A stretch of 13,625 nt of DNA, from positions 1-13,625 of the forward strand of contig SFPR01000046.1 in the NCBI GenBank assembly GCA_004551865.1. The letters are read 5' to 3'. Positions 7,580-13,625 of this stretch are shown piece by piece. Position 1 is the first letter of the stretch. Each line of letters starts with the position of its first letter. Source of the DNA: Bacteroidales bacterium (GTDB lineage: Bacteria; Bacteroidota; Bacteroidia; Bacteroidales; P3). Under the pieces are notes generated by a model. That model did no database searches and was not told the DNA's origin. It saw nothing but the letters and a program-made list of their open reading frames with translations. A program made the translations under genes and the position numbers.

Positions 7580-8761
7580 TTATTTGTTCTTCTTGTGGTT
7601 AAAGGAGGAGATGTGGTTTCTTCCTACTATGTGGTAATAGAGTAATGATAAGACGCAGGGTATAATCATGCAAAGGAACATTGTGTCGTAGTTGAATGAT
7701 TTGATCAAAATGCCTGCAAAGAAGCCTCCTATGGCTATTCCCAAGTCGAAGGCTATAAAGAAGGTTGAACTTGCTGCTCCTCTGCGTGGGGTATCGACTG
7801 CGTGCATTGCCATGGTCTGCAACGATGGTTGTACTGCTCCGAAGCTGTAACCCAAAAGGATTGCGGATAAGAGATAACAAGGTGTGTTGTGGGCAAGTAC
7901 CAACAAGAGAATGCCTGCAATGATTGCAACATTGCCACTATATACCAATCGGCTCTCTCCGTATTTGTCTATGGTTTTGCCAAACAGAAGTCGGGTTGCA
8001 AGGGTTGCAAGGGCGATAAAGATGAAATATACTCCGCCGGTGGGGAGGTTGCATGAGGAAGCATAGATTGCCACATAGACTTCGACAACTCCGTATGCTA
8101 TCATGAAAAAGAACTGAGTGATTGCGGCCGGTAATGCCAGAGGTTCAAAGAGTTCTTTGATTTTCAATGGTGATTGTGAGAGTTGATAGTTCTTTGAGCT
8201 TATCGACAGTCCTATGACGAGTGCCAGCAATGCAACAAATGCAACTAAGACGAACATGGGCTTAAATCCCCATTGGTTCATTATCATCAGTCCGAGTGCA
8301 GGTGCGATTGCGGTCGATAGTGCCATTGAAAGTCCGTACATTCCGAGTCCTTCTCCCATTCGCTCGCAAGGTATGATGTCTGCAACCCATGTCGAGGAGG
8401 CATTGCTTGAGGCTGCATGGAACAATCCGTGTGCTGTTCTGAGGATAATGGCAAAAGCTATTCCGCAAGAGACGAAATATCCCATGGGGATTGCTGCCAT
8501 TCCGATAAGTCCTGCTGTCAGCACGGCACATCTGCCCTTGGTATCTACAAGCCAACCCGAAAAGGGTCGTGATGCAATGGAAGCCACGCTGAACAGAGCT
8601 GTTGCAACTCCTATCGTCAAGGCATCTCCTCCTAAGTATGTAACGAAAAACGGAAAGGTTGGTAACAATGCATGGAAGTTTACGAAAATAAAGAAGTTCA
8701 CTAAACAGATTTTGATGAAAGAACCTGTCCACAATTTGTTTTGCCCGATTGTTTTGTTCAT
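7580..8761 (-). CDS. MFS transporter (DHA1-like efflux permease)
   Basis: A 393-aa inner-membrane protein with about 12 hydrophobic helices, the normal length for a single-domain MFS carrier. The loop 2-3 motif A is present (SGWLVDTKGR, about residues 68-77), and a related GKTIDKYGE lies in the second half. RTAHGLFHAASSNASSTWVADIIP and the following GEGLGMYGLSMALSTAIAPALG resemble the helix 4-5 region of YwoG/YfcJ/CntE-like drug or metabolite exporters. Substrate unknown. The frame is open to an ATG at 8878, but that codon touches the promoter's -7 box, upstream of the likely transcript start. I therefore choose the ATG at 8761, preceded by an A-rich leader. An in-frame GTG at 8841 inside the leader is a less likely alternative. 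The gene is flanked by a terminator on one side and a promoter on the other, so it is probably transcribed alone. Confidence 0.88.
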   Translation of the reverse strand: MNKTIGQNKLWTGSFIKICLVNFFIFVNFHALLPTFPFFVTYLGGDALTIGVATALFSVASIASRPFSGWLVDTKGRCAVLTAGLIGMAAIPMGYFVSCGIAFAIILRTAHGLFHAASSNASSTWVADIIPCERMGEGLGMYGLSMALSTAIAPALGLMIMNQWGFKPMFVLVAFVALLALVIGLSISSKNYQLSQSPLKIKELFEPLALPAAITQFFFMIAYGVVEVYVAIYASSCNLPTGGVYFIFIALATLATRLLFGKTIDKYGESRLVYSGNVAIIAGILLLVLAHNTPCYLLSAILLGYSFGAVQPSLQTMAMHAVDTPRRGAASSTFFIAFDLGIAIGGFFAGILIKSFNYDTMFLCMIIPCVLSLLYYHIVGRNHISSFNHKKNK

Positions 8762-8786
8762 GTTGTTGTTTTTTTGATGTGTGTAC

Positions 8787-8839
8787 AAAAAAAAAGTGTC
8801 TGACCATGTAAAACCAACCGGATTTACGTGTTCAGACAC
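8787..8839 (-). terminator. Terminator-like hairpin in the MFS leader (candidate attenuator)
   Basis: Two 20-nt arms (8796-8815 and 8820-8839) enclose a four-base loop and pair over most of their length. The outer eight pairs (GTGTCTGA/TCAGACAC) are perfect and the inner part has about three mismatches or wobbles. On the minus strand the stem is followed immediately by nine T residues (8787-8795), the classic intrinsic-terminator layout. It begins about 20 nt after the predicted transcript start and ends about 25 nt before the ATG at 8761. It therefore cannot be the terminator of the CoA-ligase operon, which has its own hairpin at 8965-9000. Conditional read-through into the transporter gene, or a very short leader RNA, would both fit. 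Confidence 0.8.
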
Positions 8840-8867
8840 TACTCGTTGTTTTTCTCTTTTAGTGGTG

Positions 8868-8897
8868 CAAAGGTACAAAAATAATCATTCTATGCAA
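8868..8897 (-). promoter_or_regulatory. Bacteroidetes-type promoter of the MFS gene
   Basis: On the minus strand TACCTTTG (8868-8875) fits TAnnTTTG, with TTG (8895-8897) 19 bp upstream. Transcription would begin near 8861. This places the ATG at 8878 outside the transcript and supports the start at 8761. Confidence 0.75.
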
Positions 8898-8932
8898 TCA
8901 AAAAAAGATTGAAATTTATTACATCAATGCTG

Positions 8933-8952
8933 CTTGAAAGCTGAATTTCAAG
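8933..8952. repeat. Small inverted repeat between terminator and promoter
   Basis: CTTGAAA (8933-8939) and TTTCAAG (8946-8952) flank a 6-nt spacer, about 36 bp upstream of the MFS promoter's -33 element. It could be a regulator-binding site, but AT-rich repeats of this size arise by chance. Confidence 0.3.
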
Positions 8953-8961
8953 TAGATAAAA

Positions 8962-9000
8962 GAAAGCAGTGTTTCGGATATTTTGTACCGAAACACTGCT
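8962..9000 (-). terminator. Intrinsic terminator of the CoA-ligase operon
   Basis: A perfect 13-bp inverted repeat, AGCAGTGTTTCGG (8965-8977) and CCGAAACACTGCT (8988-9000), encloses a 10-nt loop. On the minus strand it is followed by TTCTTTTATC. It begins 30 bp after the stop codon at 9031, as expected for the end of the operon. Confidence 0.88.
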
Positions 9001-9030
9001 CTGCCAATTAAGTACAACGATATAGTTTGT

Positions 9031-11091
9031 TTACTTTTCTATTCTTATTCGGGCATCAACCGCAACAACGGCTGTTGGAGAACCCAACAAAGGATTGAGG
9101 TCCATTTCGGCAATTTCGGGAGCTGCCTGAACCAATGCCGACACTCTTGCAATCTGGTCTGCATAGAGGTCTTCATTGACAGGGTCTTGTCCTCTCACTC
9201 CTTGAATTATCTTGTAGCCTCTCAACTTCTTTATCATCTGTTTTGCTTCCTTGATGCCTATCGGTGCGAGAGACGATTGTACGTCTTTCAATACTTCGAT
9301 GAATATACCTCCCAAGCCACACAATACTTGGTGTCCGAAAAGTGGTGTTCTCATCGAGCCTATGAATATCTCTGTTCCAAACAACATTGGGTAGGCTTGA
9401 ACAGCGTAAGTGTCTTTAATCTTCATCAAGCGTTCAAACTCTGCTCTCACATGAGCTTCGTCCTTCACATTGAGGCTTACTCCGCCCACATCTGACTTAT
9501 GAACCGGTCCTACAACCTTCATAACCTGAGGATAACCTGTCTTGTTTGCAAAGGCAACAATCTCTTCGATGTTGTCCGAGGAAATATCTACGGCGTGATT
9601 GATGCCGGCAGCGTCAAGCAATTCGTTCATAATCTTGACATCCAAGTATCCGTTTTCACAACGTGAGATTATTTCTCTGATTTTTGCAGTGTCTATCTTT
9701 ACTATATCATCTTGGCTTGCAGGTTCGGGGGTCGATACTATGCGGGCAACCGCATTTCCAAACACTGTTTCGTCTGCAAAGTAGGTATTGCCTCTTTCGA
9801 CAAATTCCTTTACCTCTTCGCCTGCAACAAGGGTTGAAGGCAAAATTGGGAAGATTGGCTTTTTGGCTGTCTTCATCTTTTCGGACAATACTCTGTATGC
9901 CTCGTTGATTGGTGCTAAGCCCGGTGTGCCGAATATGACGCACATTGCATCTATGTCATCAAATTTTTGGTCGCAATAGTCGATGATTGTGCCGAGTTGC
10001 TCAGGAGTTCCTGTTGCAAGAAAGTCGATAGGGTTTCCGACTGCCGAGCCGGGGAAGAGCTTTGTGAGAAGTTCGTCTGCCATTTCGCCCTCAATGTGAG
10101 GAATGTTCATGCCTGCCTTGCTCAAAGCGTCGGTAAGCATGACAGCAGGACCGCCTGCGTGAGTGATAATGGCGATGTTCTTTCCCTCAAAGTGAGGATA
10201 GGTGAAGATATTTCCAACAGTACACAATTCTTCTCTTCCGTAACATCTTACAATTCCTGCTTTCTTAAACAAAGCATCGACAGCCACGTCCGGACTTGCC
10301 AATGCTCCCGTGTGAGAAGAGGCTGCTCTCGAACCTGCCTCGGAAGAGCCTGACTTGATTGCTGCAATCTTGCAACCTTTTGCTCTGAGGCTGCGAGCGT
10401 GTTTCAAGAGTTTTTGAGGGTTCTTGATGTTCTCGATATACATAAGGATAACCTTGGAAGAGTTTTCGTTGAAACTCTCGTCGTGATATTCCAAAATGTC
10501 CTCTATTCCGAGCTGTGCCGAGTTGCCCACAGCCCAGCAGTGGTTGAAGTGCAAGCCTTGTTGCATACCGATGTCCATGATAAAGCAACCTGTTGCACCA
10601 CTGCCCGTAATAAAGTCCACACCCTTTGGAGAAGACTTTGGGAAAGGCTTCGAAAAGATTGCATGGTGGTAAGGAGTAAAGATACCGGTGCAGTTTGGTC
10701 CGATAAGGCAGGCTCCTGCGTCTTCAACCAACTTGACTATTCTTTGCTCCAACTCCTTGCCTTCATGACTTTCTTCTCCAAATCCTGCAGATATGATGAT
10801 GAATGCCTTGGTGTTTTTCTCCTTTGTGAGAATGCTCACTGCATTTTCGGTATATTTGGCTGCGATTGCTATAACTGCCAAATCGACCTGAGGCAAATCT
10901 TTCACATCTTTGCAACACTTGATGCCTTGAATGCTCTCTTCTTTGGGATTGACAACATACAAGTCGCCCTTAAATCCACCTTCTTTGATATTTCTAAGTA
11001 TGGCTCCACCCGGTTTTGCTGTATCGTTGCTCGCTCCTACAACAACTATGCTTGCGGGATTTACCAACTGCTTTGTAACCTTTGTACTCAT
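9031..11091 (-). CDS. ADP-forming acyl-CoA ligase (acetate-CoA ligase type), fused alpha-beta
   Basis: A 686-aa cytoplasmic enzyme of the Acd/NDP-forming acyl-CoA synthetase family, which interconverts acyl-CoA + ADP + Pi with acid + ATP + CoA. The order is CoA-binding Rossmann domain (1-~130, with ASIVVVGASND), two succinyl-CoA-ligase-like domains (~150-455), a linker, and an ATP-grasp beta part (~465-686). The phospho-histidine is probably His260 in ASSHTGALA. His531 in VHKSDVGGV fits the second relay histidine of this family, and EMDLNPLL (662-669) is the usual end motif. Both subunits are fused, as in many bacterial members. I choose the ATG at 11091: the frame extends to 11145, but that start would overlap the upstream gene's end and adds a non-family extension. 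It is the last gene of the operon. Substrate (acetate, propionate or another acid) is not readable from sequence. Confidence 0.92.
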   Translation of the reverse strand: MSTKVTKQLVNPASIVVVGASNDTAKPGGAILRNIKEGGFKGDLYVVNPKEESIQGIKCCKDVKDLPQVDLAVIAIAAKYTENAVSILTKEKNTKAFIIISAGFGEESHEGKELEQRIVKLVEDAGACLIGPNCTGIFTPYHHAIFSKPFPKSSPKGVDFITGSGATGCFIMDIGMQQGLHFNHCWAVGNSAQLGIEDILEYHDESFNENSSKVILMYIENIKNPQKLLKHARSLRAKGCKIAAIKSGSSEAGSRAASSHTGALASPDVAVDALFKKAGIVRCYGREELCTVGNIFTYPHFEGKNIAIITHAGGPAVMLTDALSKAGMNIPHIEGEMADELLTKLFPGSAVGNPIDFLATGTPEQLGTIIDYCDQKFDDIDAMCVIFGTPGLAPINEAYRVLSEKMKTAKKPIFPILPSTLVAGEEVKEFVERGNTYFADETVFGNAVARIVSTPEPASQDDIVKIDTAKIREIISRCENGYLDVKIMNELLDAAGINHAVDISSDNIEEIVAFANKTGYPQVMKVVGPVHKSDVGGVSLNVKDEAHVRAEFERLMKIKDTYAVQAYPMLFGTEIFIGSMRTPLFGHQVLCGLGGIFIEVLKDVQSSLAPIGIKEAKQMIKKLRGYKIIQGVRGQDPVNEDLYADQIARVSALVQAAPEIAEMDLNPLLGSPTAVVAVDARIRIEK

Positions 11092-11117
11092 ATTTTTGTC
11101 TTTTTTTATTTGGATTA

Positions 11118-11630
11118 TTATTTCTTCAAATTGGAATATGCACACTCAAAACGTTCTCTGAATTTGCGTGCAGTATATCTGTTCAAATCAATGATGTCTA
11201 TCTGCGGATGTTCCTTTGTGGATAAGAATACGCCCGACATTACGCTTGCAATGAAGAGCGGTTCGTCTTTTTCGGCAACAAGAAACTTACACTCGGTTCT
11301 TTTGCCGCTTTTGTCTTTTCTTACAATATCGGGTGTCAAAACGCACTCTTTGCCATCTTCAAACTGAATGTATGCAAGGTTATCTTTGTAAATCGTATCT
11401 CCTTGAGGCAAATCCATTCCGATACAAACATACATATTGTTGTCTATCATCTGAAACTGAATGCTAAGTCTCAGTTCCTTATAGTTTCCGCTCAGGTAAT
11501 TCATTTCCCCTTTTCTTACCGAATGTCCCTCTTCTTCGGCCTCGGTAAGAGAACATGGCTTCTTGTCCGACTGACAAAAAGCGGCAAAACTCACAAACAA
11601 CAAAATCAATCCCGATACTATTTTCTTCAT
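11118..11630 (-). CDS. Small exported protein of unknown function
   Basis: A 170-aa protein I do not recognise. Residues 1-20 are a signal peptide (KK, then IVSGLILLFVSFAAF, ending CQ). A cysteine sits at position 19, but the preceding AAF is a poor lipobox, so I favour a periplasmic or outer-membrane location over a lipoprotein. The mature part is hydrophilic with alternating beta-like stretches (LRLSIQFQMI, MYVCIGMDL, LAYIQFEDG, KCEFLV-like), suggesting one small beta-rich domain. The C-terminus is helical and basic. It lies 58 bp after the AMP-forming ligase and 26 bp before the ADP-forming ligase, with no promoter match in either gap, so it is co-transcribed. Its placement between two cytoplasmic CoA ligases is unexplained. 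Confidence 0.7.
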   Translation of the reverse strand: MKKIVSGLILLFVSFAAFCQSDKKPCSLTEAEEEGHSVRKGEMNYLSGNYKELRLSIQFQMIDNNMYVCIGMDLPQGDTIYKDNLAYIQFEDGKECVLTPDIVRKDKSGKRTECKFLVAEKDEPLFIASVMSGVFLSTKEHPQIDIIDLNRYTARKFRERFECAYSNLKK

Positions 11631-11688
11631 ATCTCAATCTACTTTTTTGTAATGTCGAAAAAACTCTTCCTTTTCTCTAACGTCAAAA

Positions 11689-13350
11689 TTATCTTTTGGT
11701 TGTGTACAAATATCTTTTTATGCTTCGTTTCGGTGTTTTCTCAAACTCTTCTTCATGAATGAAGACTGCCGACAGTTGTTCATAGTTTGCAAGCTGGCTG
11801 TTGGCTTGTTGCTTTATCTGTTCCAAAATTTCACTATAAGAAGATGAGGAAATGTGTTTTGAGTCCAAACGGTCTTGATCCAAAAAGACAAGAGCCACAA
11901 GTTTGCCGTTGTCTTCTTTTACAAGGCTTTCGTTCACATATTCCAAACTGTTCAACACGTCTTCAATCTCTTCGGGGTAGATATTTTGACCGTTTGCCCC
12001 CAAAATCATGTTCTTGCTTCTACCTTTTATATATATGTTTCCATTTTTGTCTTTCAAGCCCAAATCGCCCGTTCTCAACCAACCGTCCTCAGTAAAGGCA
12101 GCCTTTGTTGCCTCTTCGTTCTTGTAGTAACCCATCATCACATTAGCTCCGCGAACCAATATCTCGCCAACAATCTTTGCAGGGTCAGCAGAATCAATCT
12201 TTACTTCCATTCTCGGAACGGTTTTGCCGCAAGAGCCGAGTTTGTGCTTCGACCAGTCTTCATAACCAATAATTGGACCGCACTCTGTCATGCCGTAACC
12301 TATTGTGTAGGGGAAGCCAATCTTTTTCAAGAAAGTTTCAACCTCCTTGTTCATTGCCGCACCGCCTATGATTATCTCATAAAACCGTCCTCCGAACGAT
12401 TCGATAAGAGCAGAGAGGATTTTGTTTTTGAGCATTGTGTCTATAATCGGAGCTTTGAGCAACATCTTTACGATAGTCTTGTCGGCAATCGGCTTCAACT
12501 TTGTCTTGTATATCTTCTCTATGATAAGAGGAACAGAGATTATGATGTCGGGCTTGACTTGTGCAAAAGCCTCTGCCACAATCTTCGGAGAAGGAATGCG
12601 GGTAAGGAAATGAATGTGTATTCCCTTGATAAACTCAAAGATGACCTCAAACTGCAATCCGTACATGTGGGCCATCGGCAACATCGAAATCACATTCATG
12701 CCTGCACAAAGGTTGGGAAGTACTTCGCAAGCAAACATATAGTTACTCAACAAGGCTCTGTAAGAAAGCATAACCCCCTTGCTCATAGAGGTTGTGCCTG
12801 AGGTGTAGTTGATAAGAGCCAAATCGTCAAGTCTGTCTCTTTGATATGACACATCTTCCTTGGTAAAACCATCGGGATAGGCTGCCAAGAAGTCGTCTTT
12901 TATTGATTGATAAGCCTGTTTGAAGCGTTCGTCCTTGCAAGATACAAGCTCAAAGTTCTGCATCTGTATTGCAGCACAAAGATTGGGCATTTCATCTGAG
13001 TCCAAACCCTCCCATACAACATCGCCCACAATGAGGAGCTTGCCGTCAGAGTGATTGACAAGGTGAGTTACCGCCTCGCTCTTAAATTCGTGCAACAAAG
13101 GAACGGCAACAGCCCCGTATGTGATTGTGGCAAAAAAAGATATTGCCCAATAAGTGGAGTTTCTTCCGCAAATTACAATCTTGTCGCCACGCTCAATGCC
13201 CGCTTTCTCGAAAAAAATATGCAGCTTGGCAATTCTTTCTGCAACTTCACTATATTTGATTGGTTCTTTCTTGTAGTCGCTCAAAGCCGGCAAATCCCAA
13301 TTTGCCTTTATTCCTGTCTCTATGTTTGCTATAAAGCTGTCAGTGTACAT
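11689..13350 (-). CDS. AMP-forming acyl-CoA synthetase (long-chain fatty-acid-CoA ligase type)
   Basis: A 553-aa member of the ANL (adenylate-forming) superfamily, activating a carboxylic acid through an acyl-AMP to acyl-CoA with release of PPi. The motifs occur in order: YTSGTTSMSKG (182-192, phosphate-binding loop), GYGMTECGP (351-359, A5), WLRTGDLG (424-431, A7), KGRSKNMI (442-449, hinge) and NGQNIYPEEIE (453-463). The C-terminal KRSIKRYLY (541-549) carries the likely catalytic Lys545. Length and motifs fit FadD-like or O-succinylbenzoate-ligase-like enzymes; a long- or medium-chain fatty acid is the likely substrate but is not proven. No signal peptide. First gene of the operon; the ATG at 13350 follows a promoter match at 13392. 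Confidence 0.9.
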   Translation of the reverse strand: MYTDSFIANIETGIKANWDLPALSDYKKEPIKYSEVAERIAKLHIFFEKAGIERGDKIVICGRNSTYWAISFFATITYGAVAVPLLHEFKSEAVTHLVNHSDGKLLIVGDVVWEGLDSDEMPNLCAAIQMQNFELVSCKDERFKQAYQSIKDDFLAAYPDGFTKEDVSYQRDRLDDLALINYTSGTTSMSKGVMLSYRALLSNYMFACEVLPNLCAGMNVISMLPMAHMYGLQFEVIFEFIKGIHIHFLTRIPSPKIVAEAFAQVKPDIIISVPLIIEKIYKTKLKPIADKTIVKMLLKAPIIDTMLKNKILSALIESFGGRFYEIIIGGAAMNKEVETFLKKIGFPYTIGYGMTECGPIIGYEDWSKHKLGSCGKTVPRMEVKIDSADPAKIVGEILVRGANVMMGYYKNEEATKAAFTEDGWLRTGDLGLKDKNGNIYIKGRSKNMILGANGQNIYPEEIEDVLNSLEYVNESLVKEDNGKLVALVFLDQDRLDSKHISSSSYSEILEQIKQQANSQLANYEQLSAVFIHEEEFEKTPKRSIKRYLYTTKR

Positions 13351-13391
13351 AATAACGTAGTATAATTTCAGTTTGTCAATTTATCAATTCG

Positions 13392-13424
13392 CAAAGATAA
13401 GAAAAAAACACAGAACAACAGCAA
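13392..13424 (-). promoter_or_regulatory. Probable promoter of the CoA-ligase operon
   Basis: On the minus strand TATCTTTG (13392-13399) is a perfect -7 box, 42 bp upstream of the ATG. Candidate TTG elements lie 16 bp (13416-13418) or 22 bp (13422-13424) upstream. Neither has the 19-bp spacing of the other two promoters here, so the -33 contact is uncertain and activation by a regulator is possible. Confidence 0.6.
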
Positions 13425-13516
13425 AAAACAAAAAAGTCATCATTTCGTCGCAAAAAATCACCATTTTTGACAAACGTTTTTCTTCGATTTTTGCTTCCTT
13501 TTCTCACTTTTGCGAT

Positions 13517-13625
13517 TGGCAATGGGATTACCAAATATTTTTTCGCCGTGGTAATAGGATTACCATGGCTTGGTAATGGTATTATCACGGCGTGGTAATG
13601 ATATTATCATGGGAAGATAATCGGA
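13517..13625. repeat. 22-bp tandem array of operator-like palindromes (continues off the window)
   Basis: TGGTAAT occurs at 13549, 13571 and 13593, exactly 22 bp apart, and a degraded AGATAAT at 13615 keeps the register. A further relative, TGGCAATGGGATTACC, begins at 13517. Each unit is itself a near-palindrome: GGTAAT-AGG-ATTACC is perfect in the first, and the next two pair TGGTAAT with ATTATCA. Units are joined by CATGG or CACGG. The spacing of about two helical turns would put bound proteins on one face of the DNA. The array lies about 90 bp or more upstream of the CoA-ligase promoter and may instead serve a gene beyond the right edge. Confidence 0.75.

Noticed and set aside
8262..8807. 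181-codon minus-strand frame overlapping the MFS gene in another frame
   Set aside because: Its start lies in the leader hairpin and nearly all of it overlaps the MFS coding frame; the translation is basic and featureless.
8762..8878. N-terminal extension of the MFS protein starting at 8878
   Set aside because: The ATG touches the promoter's -7 box, and the extra 39 residues are hydrophilic and encoded by the leader hairpin, so this is most likely untranslated leader.
10399..11367. 322-codon plus-strand frame opposite the ADP-forming ligase
   Set aside because: Antisense shadow of well-supported coding DNA; it spans two minus-strand genes and their gap, and its translation is cysteine-rich without any known motif.
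11875..12801. 308-codon plus-strand frame opposite the AMP-forming ligase
   Set aside because: Antisense shadow of a gene with all ANL motifs in order; the translation shows no domain.

Overview
The window looks like a Bacteroidota chromosome segment, most likely Bacteroidales. Three signs support this. A type IX secretion (T9SS) type A sorting domain ends the largest protein. Three promoters match the Bacteroidetes pattern (-7 box TAnnTTTG, two of them with a TTG exactly 19 bp upstream). Leaders are A-rich with little Shine-Dalgarno sequence. All five intact protein genes lie on the minus strand, so transcription runs from right to left.

Right part (about 13424 to 8965): a promoter at 13392-13424 drives a probable three-gene operon. 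It encodes an AMP-forming acyl-CoA synthetase (13350-11689), a small exported protein of unknown function (11630-11118) and a fused ADP-forming acyl-CoA ligase (11091-9031). A strong hairpin at 8965-9000 closes it. At the extreme right edge is a 22-bp tandem array of imperfect operator-like palindromes that runs out of the window.

Middle (8897 to 7580): a 12-helix MFS transporter has its own promoter. A 20-bp stem followed by nine U residues lies between that promoter and the probable start codon, which is the layout of a transcription attenuator.

Left-middle (7506 to 885): a promoter and a leader of about 300 nt contain a very long imperfect palindrome (about 7214-7424). They precede a two-gene unit: an exported beta-helix-like protein (7176-6190) and, 11 bp later, a 1735-residue T9SS surface protein (6178-971). 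The latter has seven N-terminal ~70-aa modules, a middle section, six C-terminal 51-aa modules and a sorting domain. A terminator hairpin at 885-921 ends the unit.

Left edge (1 to 870): this is a decayed region. The C-terminal domain of a Bro-N/antirepressor-type protein survives without its DNA-binding N-terminus, joined in a different frame to what looks like the beginning of another gene. Degenerate ~21-bp repeat arrays lie on both sides. I see no rRNA or tRNA gene, no intact insertion sequence and no CRISPR array.
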